A stretch of DNA of 64,000 nt, taken from Thunnus maccoyii (taxonomy: Eukaryota; Chordata; Actinopteri; Scombriformes; Scombridae). A program made the position numbers and the translations under genes. The stretch covers positions 8,953,151 through 9,017,150 of the forward strand of contig NC_056548.1 of NCBI RefSeq assembly GCF_910596095.1, given 5' to 3'. This document shows positions 10,478-22,800 of the stretch, piece by piece. Under the pieces are notes generated by a model. That model worked only from the letters and a program-made list of their open reading frames with translations. It was not told where the DNA came from and did no database searches. Each line of letters begins with the position of its first letter. Position 1 is the first letter of the stretch.

Positions 10478-10790
10478 ACACTCACCGAGCACTTTATTAG
10501 GAACACTTGTGCAACTTAATGCAATACAACAGCTCTGCAACAAATTCTACTTTTATGAAACTTATACATTTTCAGTTTTTGTTGATATTGTCAGAAAGGT
10601 GATAATTCTACTTAATGTTTATCATTGAAGTTGTAGTGGGTGGTGGTGTACTGGAGTGCATTATATTGAGTTATAAGGGTTCCTAATATTTTGTCCACCC
10701 CATTAACATGCATGAATGGGGCAAAATATTAGGAATATATGATATCCGGTATATAATATCCTAATAAAGTGCTTGATGAGGGTATGTTTC
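10478..10790. mobile_element. MITE with 'ACTCACCG..CACTTTATTAGG' termini
   Basis: The left end TATACACTCACCGAGCACTT continues TATTAGGAAC. The right end ...ATCCTAATAAAGTGCTTG continues ATGAGGGTATG. The two are inverted copies with a few mismatches, so this is a roughly 310-bp element with 30-bp terminal inverted repeats. This terminal sequence is a very common fish DNA-transposon signature. It has no coding capacity. Confidence 0.8.
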
Positions 10791-12890
10791 ATATGTGAAC
10801 AGCAAACTCAGTCTTTATGCATCATCCATACCAACAAAATCACTGTTTTTTATTTAATCTTACTGGACAAAGTGTGCAGCTCCCAGTAAAAAGGACAGTA
10901 CAAAACAAAATAGAATTAATTTTCTCCACACTGAATAAATCTGCTTTTCTTCTTCTAGATTAACAAACCATCCAGTTTCATCAGTAAGTTGTAAAATAGC
11001 AGATCTCAGCTTGGCATATAGAGATCTTTTGCTTTTCAGACACACAACATAATTCTCAGTATATGTTCAACTGACCTGCTATGCACTGACCAAAAGATCC
11101 AGATTTGAATAATTAGAAGTGTACCAATTAATATTATAGTGTAATATCCAGACAGATTACTAGGAACTTGTTATGCACTTGTAAAACAAAGCATTTGTAT
11201 ATATAGCACTAAGAAAAATTAATTGGTTATTGAAGTTACAATGAGCTGAAAACAAGAATGCTAGGACAGAATTGATGCAGCCAGAGAAAAAAAAAAGTCT
11301 GGATTGTTTCCTTCTCTTTAGTTTAGCTGTACTCAAACAAACTTATTCTTAAACTGAACCCCTGCTGAATTATCCCCTGGCCTTGAGAGATTCTCCCATT
11401 TATTCCAGAAGGTGGCACAATTGTGTAGGAGCTGGTCACAGGCCAGGGATTCATCACAGTAGCATTGATGCAATATAAAACAACCTGTTACCAAGGTCTT
11501 GTTCCTTAGACAGTTATAGAAAACAGTATCTCCATCTTTGTTCACTGTATGTTAAGAGACCTCTTGACCCTTTGCCCTGAAGACAGTGTTAACAAGTTGC
11601 CAAAATGTCACGGTCTTTCTCTTTAGAGGGAAAAAAAAAAAAATATTGGGTGAAAAGAAAGTCTCACATGAAGTGTATGTGGCCCTCTGCACAGAGTCAT
11701 ATAATTCAAACTCACCCAAGGGCAAGTCTTTTGTAAATACTCTCCTTAATCAAGTGTACTTTTCTGTCTTCTTTTATTCAAACTCTCACCCCTTATTCTG
11801 TCTCTGTCCTACACACACTTACTTTTTCTTTGTTTCTCTCCGTCCTTCTTGGCACTCTTGAGTAACAGCACCTGGTCCTGGTCACATCAACCCCTATAAA
11901 AAAAAAAAAAAACCTTCAGAGTGGTACTGTGCTGAATGTTAGAAATGATTCCTCAACAACTTTAATGGCTGTCAATTTTAGCAGCAGGATTAAAGCACCA
12001 CAAGAGACAACTACAATCAAAGTCAGTCTTTCCAGGACTACTACAGCCACATTATATCTGTGGGATATACCACTCATTATCGAAATGATTCAAGAATCTG
12101 ACCGTATAAACTCACATTATACACACTCGGTGGGATCAATTAGACTTCTAAATCCTCTTTTAAATCCAGCTTTACTTTCTTACTTGAAGATATCAGCTAA
12201 AAAAAGAGATTGTATTGTTGAAATTCTATTAAAAACAGGCTTTAAATTAAAGTTCAGCTGGTCATGTGTCCTTTAGGTGTGCAGATTATTTATTACCTAC
12301 ACTGAGAAGTTTATGTTTTTGGTTTGTTCATGCGTCTTTTTGAACGTTAGAGGTATGTCTCAAGCAACTTTTTAAATGACAGCTTTCAATGAAACTTGGT
12401 GGAAAGTTAGGCTACACACAAAAGAATACGTGATTCATTTTTAGATCCGAATCCAGGTGCAGATAATGAAATCAATTCCTAACCTTGAGGTTTTTGGAAT
12501 TTATTTTTTCATGAACTAATGCACTTACTTGAATGTAAAATCTGGCTATCATTTAAAACACTAAAATCAAAACATTTCCAAGAAAGAATAACGATCGAGC
12601 GGCCTCGGCAAAGGTATGCAGCTGGAAATTTTTTAAAAGTGAAATGTTCAACACAGGTTTGCCAACCATGAAAGGGATAAGCCTATAAGACAACACAAAA
12701 AAAACCAAAATGTCCCTACATTGGTATACTTGGAGGATGCTTTCACTCTTTTCAAAACACACTAGACAGAAACATTTGGAGGTTGAGGCATTAAATGTAT
12801 TCATGTGGGAGCACACTTCCTGATCCTCATGACACTGATGTATTTTCCTGCCCGCTCGTCGGCCCACTCTGCCCTCCCCCCCACCCCTGA
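10790..12890. other. gene-free 2.1 kb
   Basis: Mostly AT-rich. It contains A runs at about 11629-11642 and 11898-11911. A 115-codon plus-strand frame (11929-12276) and a 114-codon minus-strand frame (12553-12897) show no domain, no splice context and no codon pattern that I would trust. Confidence 0.4.
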
Positions 12891-13100
12891 AGTTCAAGCC
12901 TGAGAGATGCCTCCGGTGCTCGTGATGACATGAGTTTAAGAAAAATAGCTGCGGCTAAAAGGCTTGGCAAGGTGTTCTGCATGGGCATCCGAATGTGTTT
13001 GTTTGAGGGGGCACACTTGACCTCCTCCCTCTCGAGGAGCGATGGAGGAGACAGTGGAGAGCTTCTCAAGGCTGTCAGTCAGACATTTTCCTCTCATGGC
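12890..13100. promoter_or_regulatory. candidate conserved non-coding element
   Basis: Unrepetitive block (GGTGCTCGTGATGACATGAG, AAAATAGCTGCGGCTAAAAG, GGCATCCGAATGTGTTTG) abutting a CTG repeat. Texture-based call. Confidence 0.25.
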
Positions 13101-13129
13101 GCTGCTGCTGCTGCTGCTGCTGCTGCTGC
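13101..13129. repeat. (CTG)n trinucleotide repeat
   Basis: Nine to ten CTG/GCT units. It reads as alanine or serine runs in spurious frames on either strand. Confidence 0.95.
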
Positions 13130-13149
13130 ACAGCTCGGCTCTCAGCTCC

Positions 13150-14215
13150 TCACGTATGTTTGAATAAATTGTCATGTTGACTTTTTGATTTTACACCTTT
13201 GTTTCAGTGCAGTGCTGCATCGGTGGCTGTTTGTGCTTACACAACATATTTCTCTGTGCTTTTGCTATTTCCTTTTTTGCTTTAAAGCACATGTGGGTCT
13301 TGTGAAATTAGGAGAAATGTGTAAAATGTGCACCAAAAACATGAGCACGCAAACATAGAGAGGTATTCAAGATAGTCAACAGAACGTATGAATATTGAAA
13401 CATATTAAAATAGTTTTTAACATGTAATTAATTTGATTTTTATGTTCCATTTATTGTTGTTTCTTTATTATTGTTTCTCATCCCCATTTTATTGTCTTTT
13501 GTAAGTATGTTCATGCGTCATACAGTATAAAAGTAGCTTAGAATATGTGTAACTGTACAATTATGAGATTAATAAATATCATTGGTAACATTAATGCACA
13601 AAGAACAGTATATTTCTTGAATGCAAACACTAAAAGATCACACAAAACATGAAAAATCAGTGGATTTTCTTGTTTCTTGGGGGGATTATGGGAGGTCACC
13701 ATGGCCACAAAGACTCTTGTTCTTGTCAATGGAGGGCGATGTTATGTCCTTGCCCTTTGACCTTCCTCTGTAGTCACAGAAAGCTGGTTTCTGTGTGTCT
13801 GAAATGCACAATTTCAGCAAGACTAACAATAAGACAGACTGTAGATTGTCCACATGTACGTAAACCAACCAAACATCCCATTTTTCAAGCCAAGATGTTG
13901 AACAAATATTTATATTTAACGCCTCACATGCAGCTTGGAATCATATGTTTCTATCAGTATTCAGTGAGACGCGTGAAGACTTATTTATATTAAAACTTGC
14001 AGAATAAAACTATAATAAACTTGTCATTTTTTCATGAAACATTTGACCAAAATGTCAGATCAGTTCAAGGTCACATATCGTCCAAACACTGTATCTTCCC
14101 TGTGCTGAAAACTATGCAGCCATCACAACCACCACCATCACCATCTCACAACTTTGAATTACGCCTCTAACTTGGTTTTGTTTTCACCGTCTCCTCTCAT
14201 CACTCTCAAGATGAT
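13150..14215. other. gene-free 1 kb
   Basis: AT-rich intergenic DNA without recognisable gene or repeat. Weakly regulatory-looking near 14095-14215. Confidence 0.35.
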
Positions 14216-14560
14216 AGTGCTGATTGTAATTTTGTATTTTCAAAGCTGGGGCGGGAAAGCGTGTGGGTGTTCAGGGGGTGTAGGTGTTTGCAGCGGAAAA
14301 AGACAATACAATTAAATGATTAATGCACAGCAGGGCCACTGACAATTAAAACTATTATAGAAATTAAAATGGCATTATGTCACAGTGGAAAGCTGATGAT
14401 ACCCGTGCCGTCTTTTTAAAAGCAATTTTCATAATTCCAATAATTGAAATTACGGCATATTCATTCATTTACTGGGTGAGGAGGGCTAAGAGCGGCTACT
14501 AATGAAATGCAATCATTAGCATCCAAACAAAGTAATTGGGTAGTCTTTTATCCTTGGAGA
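14215..14560. promoter_or_regulatory. strong candidate conserved non-coding element
   Basis: A dense run of homeodomain-type cores in unrepetitive sequence: CAATTAAATGATTAATGCAC, GACAATTAAAACTATTATAG, ATAATTCCAATAATTGAAAT, then GCAATCATTAGCATCC and CAAACAAAGTAATTGG (a Fox/Sox-like word followed by TAAT). There is no coding frame. Its density of TAAT/ATTA cores against a complex background resembles developmental enhancers near homeobox genes. Confidence 0.4.
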
Positions 14561-14841
14561 TAGGTGATAAGGCACAATCACCCCCGTCACCCCCCTCCAT
14601 CAAAATGCAAAAGCAAGTAATTAAAGCACAGACAAAGATGAGACCAACGCTGCTGCTGTGCTGTACACCTCTGAAAACAGCACTGATTGCCTTGATTAGA
14701 GACCTTACTGTACCCTCTGATTTTGTTTATGGATACTCTGACATTCTTGGGGAATAGAAGGGGTTGGGGATAGATGGGTGTTGGTTATGAATCAGTTTTG
14801 GAAATGGCGACAATATCTGGCAAGAAGGGAAATTCTTCTAA

Positions 14842-14883
14842 ATTTATATATATATATATATGTGTGTGTATATATATATATAC
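14842..14883. repeat. (TA)n(TG)n(TA)n microsatellite
   Basis: A (TA)n tract, a short GTGTGTGTA centre, then (TA)n again. It is self-complementary overall. Confidence 0.95.
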
Positions 14884-14889
14884 TCTGCA

Positions 14890-15970
14890 GTGTTACCTGT
14901 CCCCTTTCTGTCTGTGATGGAGCTTGAAATCAAGACTAAATCCACATTTAGCTCAGTTAGATATTAACTCCTTGTACATACTTAAGTTAATGGAAAATAG
15001 TGCTGCTGTGTGTGACAATTACCAACCTGCTCCAGGGGAAAGTAGCAAGAAAAGGGAGGATGGGTGTAGGTGGAGAGGTGAGGCGCAGAAGAAGAGAGAG
15101 GTTGAAGTGAGAGGGCACATGAAGAGTCTTGAGAGAAAGAGCTCCTTCTCACTCGTCTCTCTAGTGGGGACACCATTGTCTCTGCTTTTTCTTGGCTACC
15201 TCCTCTGTGGCGTTCGGGGTGCTTCTTCCTGGTATGCCAGCTTTACCCCCTCCCTCTCCTCAAGACCGCCATCCTTGGAGAGCGTCATTAGGCCCTCCTG
15301 GAGGGGAGTCAAGAATATAATGCGAGAGGGGCCACCTTCTAAAAAAGAGCCCAGTGGAACCTTTTCTACTTGTGTCGTCCCCTCATTAACACCCTCCTCT
15401 GCTCTGCTCCCGCTTCAAACTTCAATCTCACCTCTTCCTCTGCTCATATGTTCATCTCTAACATGAGGTAGCTTGTGTATCTACCCCCCTGAGGGCCAGG
15501 GAGCCCATTTCTTGCTGGTGGGGCAGAGAGTTGACATAGCCTCCTCCCACCCCCTCCCCTCCTCCCTCACTCCTTACCTTCACCTGCTGTGAGATGGACT
15601 GATGAGAGGATAACAAAGGGACCTGGACTCCTCTTCTTATAGCCTTGGCCCTGAAGCCCACCATTCCATTTTGCAGCCTGTGAAAGTAGGGCTTTTCATC
15701 TCAAAAGATCAACACATTTCTCTCCTGCAGGCACCTACACCATTTCTCTCTCCCATTTTCTTTCTCCCCCCTCTTTCTATACACCTCTCTCTTTCTTACT
15801 CCTTGGCAAATGGGAAAACTGTCCTTGGTTGGATTCTGTTTTTCAAAGGAATCAATTCTCCTTTGTACACACTTGATCTGACCCTGTGACAGGCATTAAG
15901 TGTGTCTTCTGCCTGATACAGAGGGCTCGTGTTCTGTGTGCTGATGGACACAGCCCATTATCGCACAAGT
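14890..15970. other. gene-free 1.1 kb
   Basis: Includes a 180-codon plus-strand frame (14924-15466) that I reject as a gene: it is serine/leucine/proline-rich from CT-rich DNA and shows no domain. The remainder is CT-rich intergenic sequence. Confidence 0.45.
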
Positions 15971-15974
15971 GCAA

Positions 15975-16140
15975 GCGCACACACACACTGTCACACACAC
16001 ACACAAAGTGCATTTGTTCACATGTCCATGCATACAGACACACACCAACACATGTACATACATTACTACACATTTGTATACAACTCACACGTACAAATGT
16101 GTACGCAGACATGCAACCACACAGGTACATACTCACACAA
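15975..16140. repeat. degenerate (CA)n-rich tract
   Basis: Interrupted CACA and TACA runs over 160 bp. This is a decayed microsatellite that generates several overlapping His/Thr-rich frames. Confidence 0.8.
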
Positions 16141-17195
16141 ACTTGGTCAGCGTGGCCTCAGAGCGGATGTGCAGAGAATAAAGACGAGAGGCTGTTTGTG
16201 ATTGAGGTTTAAGACCATCACATATGTGCTGCTGAGCACAAACTAATGTCTCTGAAAGGAGCAGTGAGAGGGTTGAGGAGGTCACAGGAGAGAAACATCT
16301 AAAACCAAGTTGTGAAGAGGGAGGAGAGAACGATGATTCAATGTTAGACATTAAACACAATTCACGCACCAGCTCAAAGCTGAAATCTTGTGGTCATTTA
16401 AGGGAAGCAACCAGAGCTGCAGGTAGATGTGCGGCACTTACTTACATGTCTTACTCGAGTGAGACTTGAATCATTAGATTGATAACTTCAGACTAGTCTT
16501 GCAACTCTATTAACTTTAACTTTAACACCGCTGACCGGTGACTTTACCTTAAATTGTTTGGAAAAGTTATTATACTCACCAGAGTGGAAAAATCTTAGCT
16601 GGGGGCTGAAGCGTATTTGGTGACAGAAAAGCAAATTACTGTACTGTACAGAAAAAGGTGGTTGTAGAAAACATGTCCGGTGACAAATCCAGTCAAGGTG
16701 GACATTTATCAAGAAACAACAAGGTTATTTCCTTCACATTCAATGACTACACTGTGATGAGACAAAAAAAAGAACAAAACATAAGTGGAACACACAAAAC
16801 ATGAGTTTAAAATCACAGTGTAGATAAGATGAAATAAAAAACTTTTTCTGTTTTGTTTTGGAAACAGCTTACGTCTCACTTAATGTGCAATTGCACCACA
16901 GTTTTTAGTTTTTGTTGTAAACTGAAGTGTCTGATGAAGCCAACTATGTGGAATAAATGTGGAAAAGTTATAAAAACAAATAACAGTATATAAAGCATTC
17001 AATTTACAATAATTTGCTGGTGTTTACATGTTAAAATTTAGTGAAGAACAAATTGTGACTTGTTCAGGACTCAAATCTGTACTGTTGTCCAACTCAGTGA
17101 GCCTCACAGGTTGTCATAGAAATTCCAAAAAATACACTTTTAGCTGCTAAAGTAATATATGAGATGTAACTGCCAGTACTTATAAATGTTGGTAT
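16140..17195. other. gene-free 1 kb
   Basis: Unique-looking intergenic sequence. No gene or repeat recognised. Confidence 0.35.
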
Positions 17196-18215
17196 TACTT
17201 GTTACTTATTACATGTTTTATTTACATATGTGTATATGAAAAAATATGTTTCAGAGTTAATTATTCATGCAGTTTAGAATGAGTGAGAAATATCCAATAA
17301 TGTCAACCAAAAGTTGTTCGCTTATGTTTTGTAATTTGAGGAATATTGTGTTATTTTGTGAAATGTTATTTAAAATACTGCCAGTTTACATCATTATTAA
17401 ACAGCATTTGGATCAATTGTCAGTACTCTTCTAGAAACAGGCCACATTTTAGCAAGCTAATGTCAACTTTGTCAGTTGGTTCAAGCTACGCAGTAGCTTA
17501 CATGTGACACTGGGGACGAAATATTTAATAATCTCTACTTACAGTAAGAAATTGTTATTGATGTGAATTGTGATTGCTTTTTAATGCTATGTGGCAAAGC
17601 CGGAGACTGTTTTTCACAGTGTGGATAGTAAAGTTTAACTAACTAACTAACTGACTGACTGACTCTCCCCTTAGTAAACGCTTATAACTAAATAGGCTAA
17701 GTTTGAGCTAATGAAGAGCTTCACCCGGCTGGTTGCACCAGCTCTTTGTAAGTTCAAACTTAAACTAGTTAAATGTTACTAAGTGGAAATTTACACATCC
17801 CCAGTTGCACCACACATACTAGTTCGTAGAGAGAAGTTGTTACTAAATATTCACATCTACTAACTGCCAGCTGTAACTTTAGTAACAACTCCTCTCTACG
17901 TAAGCTAGCTGAATGAACCAACTGACTGAACTAACGTTAGCTTGCTACTATATGACCTGTTTAGATTTAAGAGTAAAAGAGATAAAATGGACTATGACTG
18001 ACACATCTAACCTGACCCTTTACATTACATTTCACAGAAAAAACACAGTATACCTCAAATTATAAAATGTTATGCCACTAATGTTAGGCAAAATGACCAA
18101 GTAACGTCAGTTAGGTTCACATAATCAGATATTTCCCTGTCACTGCAAACTGCATGAATATGAGCGCTGATTCTAAAATGCACATATTTCTCCAGGTATA
18201 AATAAAACTAAGTCA
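17195..18215. repeat. large foldback (inverted-repeat) element, ~1 kb
   Basis: The region folds on itself around 17860. Matching segments, left versus reverse complement of right: near-identical 23-bp inner arms (17826-17848 / 17880-17902); TAGCAAGCTAATG..GTTGGTTCA (from 17452) / ...GTTAGCTTGCTA (to 17947); GTAATTTGAGGAATATTGTG (about 17330) / CCTCAAATTATAAAATG (about 18052); ATTCATGCAGTTTAGAATG (about 17263) / CAAACTGCATGAATATG (about 18145). Order is kept throughout, with about 80% match judged by eye. The left arm carries about 320 bp extra (17505-17825), perhaps a nested MITE containing GGTTGCACCAGCTC. Confidence 0.75.
17640..17664. repeat. short (AACT)n/(GACT)n run
   Basis: Four-base tandem: AACTAACTAACTAACTGACT followed by more GACT units. 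Confidence 0.85.
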
Positions 18216-18985
18216 TGTCAACATTCAGAACAGGGGTGGTCATCGCATAGGCCACATTAGCGCCACCTAGAGCACCAAATGAGTGGGACATGTTGTTCCT
18301 ACCAACGGGTATGCTTGCTTCTATGCAGCTTTTGGAAATAGGCACTTGTTCTCCTTTCTTAAAGTTTTTCCTCTCTTTTTTCCTCCGTTTGACTTATATG
18401 GGTTTTCATCTGGTTCCAAAGTTTTACTGGTATGTCAGTTTTTCTGCTCGACCGCCACCAAACATCATGTGCTACCTCAGGCCATAGTGAAAAGTAGCAG
18501 TGTGCACAGCTCCAAATCTTAAACAAAGTATTGAGTGCATGGTTTTGGCAAGGATTAAAACAAACAAAACTCACAGATCTACAGTCTTATTTATTTTGGA
18601 CAAAAACACTCATTGAATTGCACCTTGACCCCCACTTGCCTTTTGTCCAGAGGACTGGGAGGACTTTGTCAGGGCTGGAGGTGTAATTGTTTCACTTCAT
18701 TTTAGTGTGAGTTCATTTTTTAAGTTCTAGGACGGGAGGAACTATTATTGCACTATTTTGGGGCTCCAATTTAAATCTACTGGGGCTCCATTCTTCTTAC
18801 CAAGGGCACCAACACCTGATTCAGAAAGAGCTAAAACTATTTTGGAAGTTATGTTACAGCTCGTGATGCTACAGTGACTTCCTGTTTACATAGTTGGTTG
18901 CTTCTTACTGGACAGCGCTACAAGTGTTTCTTGGAAACCAGTTTACACCTTACTGAAGTGTTAATCAGGTAAGGCATTTAAGTTT
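18215..18985. other. gene-free 0.8 kb
   Basis: No gene, RNA or repeat recognised. Short overlapping frames at 18283-18574 lie on both strands and have no support. Confidence 0.35.
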
Positions 18986-19115
18986 TAATGGTGCAACCTG
19001 ATTTAGTAAATTACTAGTTTGAAACTATTTAGCTGTTACTAAGAACTTTAGAAAGACTTTACACACAAACTTAGTTATAGATTTACAATAAGCTAGTGCA
19101 ACAAAGTCCAGCTGT
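18985..19115. mobile_element. possible small MITE
   Basis: It begins GGTGCAACCTGATTTAGTAA and ends CAATAAGCTAGTGCAACAAA, roughly inverted to each other. It shares the words TGCA(A/C)C, AACT and ACTAGTTTGAA with the insert at about 17720-17825. Short and degenerate. Confidence 0.4.
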
Positions 19116-19780
19116 CCACCAATTTACTATGGAGCAAAGGACCAAACTCCAATGCTCTGAGGGGATAAAGTTGTATAACAGTCAGCCTTTATGTGCATCA
19201 CAAGTTTCCAATTTGTGGATTTCAATTAACTTACATGGAAAGGAAACTGGCCCCTGTATGCTCTGATTTCAGTCCTCAGAAAAGAGCACATACATGATCT
19301 CCATCACTTGTTCCTGTCCTCATTCTCTGCTCTACCTGTCTCTCTCAATGCTCTTTAATTGTCTGTGATTTCTCCCTTGTTGGTGTGTCTCACAGCTGAT
19401 ACAAAAACTCACAGAGTCTTGAAAAGGCAAAAAATGAGAAAAGAGGCTGAGAAAAAGAGAGACGGAAGAATGCGTTTGATTAGCGCAAGTTTGCTGTTCA
19501 TGGCAGACTGTCTGAGAGCAGCGGAGCCATTGTGTTCCTCGTGCATGTGTGAATGTTACAGCGAACAGAAAGGCTAAAAAAAGACAGACATGGGATACAT
19601 GCACACTGACATTTCTTAATCAAATATGGCAATCAGGGGGCCAACCAACAGCATACCATTTGCAATCCCTTTTAATTCATAATCAAAAGCTGAGCAAATG
19701 AGGGAGAAATTGAGAAAGACTGAGGGGGGAGCAAGAGAGAGAAATGAGGGAGAAGGAAAGGGAGGGAGAGAGAGATGCAG
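19115..19780. other. gene-free sequence
   Basis: Includes GA-rich low-complexity stretches at 19425-19470 and 19690-19775. No gene. Confidence 0.4.
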
Positions 19781-20285
19781 GTCATTACATCTCTTTTTAC
19801 TGGCCCGATGAGAGCAATGTAGAATTAATCAGAGGCCATTAGGCTGTATTTACTTACCACTGCAGGGGCTCGGATCTCTCTCTCTCTCTTTCTCTGGATA
19901 CAAACCCTGATATGATCCTATTCTGCCCCGACCCTATAACAGAAGATGGAGCAGGGCTTAGAATAAGAGTATAACGAGAATGATCCTGCATACAAGTGTG
20001 TGCGTGTGAGCGTGCGTGTGAGCTTACTCCTGGACATTATGTTGCATCAGGTGGATGTTGTATGCACCGAGGACCCGACTGCTACAGAGAGAGGAGAGGA
20101 CCTGGAGAGATGCTCTTAAATCAGAGTGTGTAATCCCCTGTGGGGTCAGCCTACAGCCTCTGATGTTGACTCACAACTCAGGCTATCACACATCTCTCTC
20201 TCCCTCTCTCTCCTAATGCACCGCTGCCATTACTCACCTGAGTCCTGCCGGTGCCAAAATCTCTATAATAATGGGCCTGGTTCCA
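19780..20285. promoter_or_regulatory. cluster of candidate conserved non-coding blocks
   Basis: Unrepetitive blocks (GTAGAATTAATCAGAGGCC, ATATGATCCTATTCTGCC, CAGCCTACAGCCTCTGATG, CACCGCTGCCATTACTCACC) separated by short (CT)n and (GTGC)n simple sequence. The pattern of complex blocks broken by simple sequence is usual for fish gene deserts. Texture-based call. Confidence 0.27.
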
Positions 20286-20348
20286 CAAAAGCATCTTGGC
20301 ACTAAGTTGGTGCCATTTTAAGAAAATAGAGATAAGACCTCTCTAAAA

Positions 20349-22560
20349 GGGCATGCTTTATAAGTGGTTTATAAGTTGTAACTAATGGCTTTTTAATGGT
20401 AATAAATATTCTGTTAATGCTTTATAGATGAGTAATAATCCAAGATCAGCTGCCATGTTTTGAGAAACCCTTACAGCTAGTGTACAGTCCTCCATAAACT
20501 GGTGCGTCTTTTTATTTAGCTCTTTGAATTTAAATGAATTTATTAAAAACTAAAAAAAAGTACAGTAGGAATGCCAATGTGATGGATTATTATAAAGGAG
20601 GAACACTTTACTAACATTTGACGCTGTCCTAAGCTGAAAGATGAAAGCACCTTTGTTTGTTCAAATGCTCAAAATGACAGATATTTATGTTTTCCTCACA
20701 AATGACATTTTACAGCCATGCAAATAATGACTGTTCTCTCTCACGAACAAAGGTGGACGTAGCTTGATGTTGATGTTGTACCATTACAACCATAGGGTGA
20801 GGTCAGAGTGAATGCTTGGGAACACAAAGTGCCTAACTTTGACACCACAGGCTGTGGTTTACATCACATCTCCTCCTAACAGTCAATGTTGCTTTCAATA
20901 ATCCCGAACCATAACCAAGTAGTTTTAGTCTCTAAACATAGAGGTGACCAATCCATCGCCAGGCAAAAAATAAAATATTGGACAATTAAGCATTTTCATG
21001 TCACAACCTTTATACTACATTGTAAATTTCTCAAAGAACTTCAGTATAAAGTCAAGAGGTTGTGATATGTAGCACAACAAGCTAGTGAAGCTCTGTAAAC
21101 AGAACTGTGTTCCTGCACATGTGCAGTGGTGTCTGCCGTACACAGAACTACTCTCTGGAGACTCAAAATGTGATTGCTGTTATTAGTCTTTGAAACCATG
21201 TCTAAACAAACTAACATCACCATAATTTAAAGATTATTGTGTCACCCACTGCAGCGATGTGGCACATTGATGTGTTTTTGACACAGAAGAATGTGATATA
21301 TCAGACTTTGGATACACACACAATACAGATCTGAGTCTCATATGTTGTATTTTATATGTTCCTAATATGTAACTTCCTGCATTGACAGTGAATGCTGGCT
21401 TCAGACGTTAATTGTAAGATATGTTATCATTCAATGTGGACGTAGGTCTGAGGGATACTGGGCTGGGTCTGCAGTTATACAGATGGAAAACCTGTGACCC
21501 TTTAATATTGACCTGAACACTCTCTCACGAGCCATTGAGTCTGAAGTTATAAATGTTAACTAATCATCATCGATTCTTTCACATAATCAATGACATATAT
21601 AGTCATAAATATGAGTGAGTTACTTATTAAAAGTCACAGGTTTTGTGCATATCTAATAAGCCATTATGTCAAGAGTTGTACATGTTAGTAAGTCATTAAT
21701 AAACCTTTATAACTTCATACATTCATGTTGCAATTTTATTGCAGAAGAGACCTTCTACAAATGTTTGCTACTATTTATAACTGCAACACTGTTGGCTTAT
21801 TATCAAGTGAGAAACCTATAATCCTTTCTATCAGATCTGCAGTTTTAAATGTTAGTAAGTCATTCATAAAGGTCTCTTCTACTACAGTAATCTATCAAGC
21901 ATGCAATAACAAATATTAGTCACTACCGAAAGGTCACAGGTTTTGCACATTTAGTAAGCCATTAATAAACATTTATAACTCCATACTTCATAGGTAATTG
22001 TAGCTGTTAGCTGCAAACCTGAAGATCTGTTAAAAAATGACAAACCTGTGGCCCTTTATGACTGGCCGACTCACTCTCTAATAAGTTGCAGTTGTAGTAA
22101 GTCATTAATAAAGTTTCTTTCAGTGCAATAATCACTGGAGAATGCAGTTATCAATGTTATTAAGTAATTTTAACCTTGTTATTTTCAAATAAGCTATCAA
22201 GTCTACAGTTAATAAAGGCTACATCAACTACAATCTATCCGGTGTGCAATCATAAATATTAGTAGGTGACTGATGAAAGTTGCTGGTTTCTTGTGTTTTC
22301 ATAAGATAGATAAAAATAAATGTTAGTAGGTAATTCTCCCACTAAAAGCATTAATGAAGTATGCAGTTATGAATGTTAATAAATGGTTTTTGGTCTACAT
22401 GCTTTATGCAAGGGATTTTTTTGCAACCTGCCAACTAAAACGTGGTTGTTTCATGTCCATTATCAGGTATTACAGTTCTATAAAGACGTAATATATGAAT
22501 TATTAACCATTCATAAGGTCATTAGTCATAACTGATAAACCCTTTATAAAGTGTGCCAAA
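20349..22560. repeat. 'TTATAA/AGTCATTAATAAA' element with degenerate tandem units
   Basis: The left end GGGCATGCTTTATAAGTGG and right end CCTTTATAAAGTGTGCC are roughly inverted. Between about 21540 and 22400 the words AGTCATTAATAAA, AATGTTAGTAAG and CACAGGTTTTG recur about every 100-140 bp, which suggests seven or so decayed tandem units. The part 20420-21400 is less clearly repetitive. Similar TTATAA-rich material recurs at 43556-44400. No coding capacity. Confidence 0.5.
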
Positions 22561-22800
22561 GCAGAAAGCGGTACCGACTTTCTTTCTACTCATTTGTAAA
22601 ACCATGCCTCGTGCACAGGGGTTTCTAGTTATTTTGCCGCGTGACCTCCTAAAATTACAACTTCAGGGTCAGCTTTCAGTGACCATTGAGGTTAATTCTC
22701 CAGGTGAGACGGCACTTCAAAGCCCCCAGCAACTGGCTGACCACGCCATTACAGCACAAACCTCTTTAAACAACTGATAGTGAGACAAAGGAGGCTGCAG
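22560..22800. promoter_or_regulatory. candidate conserved non-coding element
   Basis: Unrepetitive block (TTTGCCGCGTGACCTCC, GTGACCATTGAGGTTAATTC, CTGACCACGCCATTACAGC). A 74-codon frame crosses it without recognisable features. Confidence 0.25.

Noticed and set aside
14924..15466. 180-codon plus-strand open frame
   Set aside because: Low-complexity Ser/Leu/Pro-rich product from CT-rich DNA. No domain, no splice sites and no resemblance to a known family.
21540..22400. Periodic repeats considered as a CRISPR-like array
   Set aside because: Units are degenerate and 100-140 bp long, and the DNA is clearly vertebrate.
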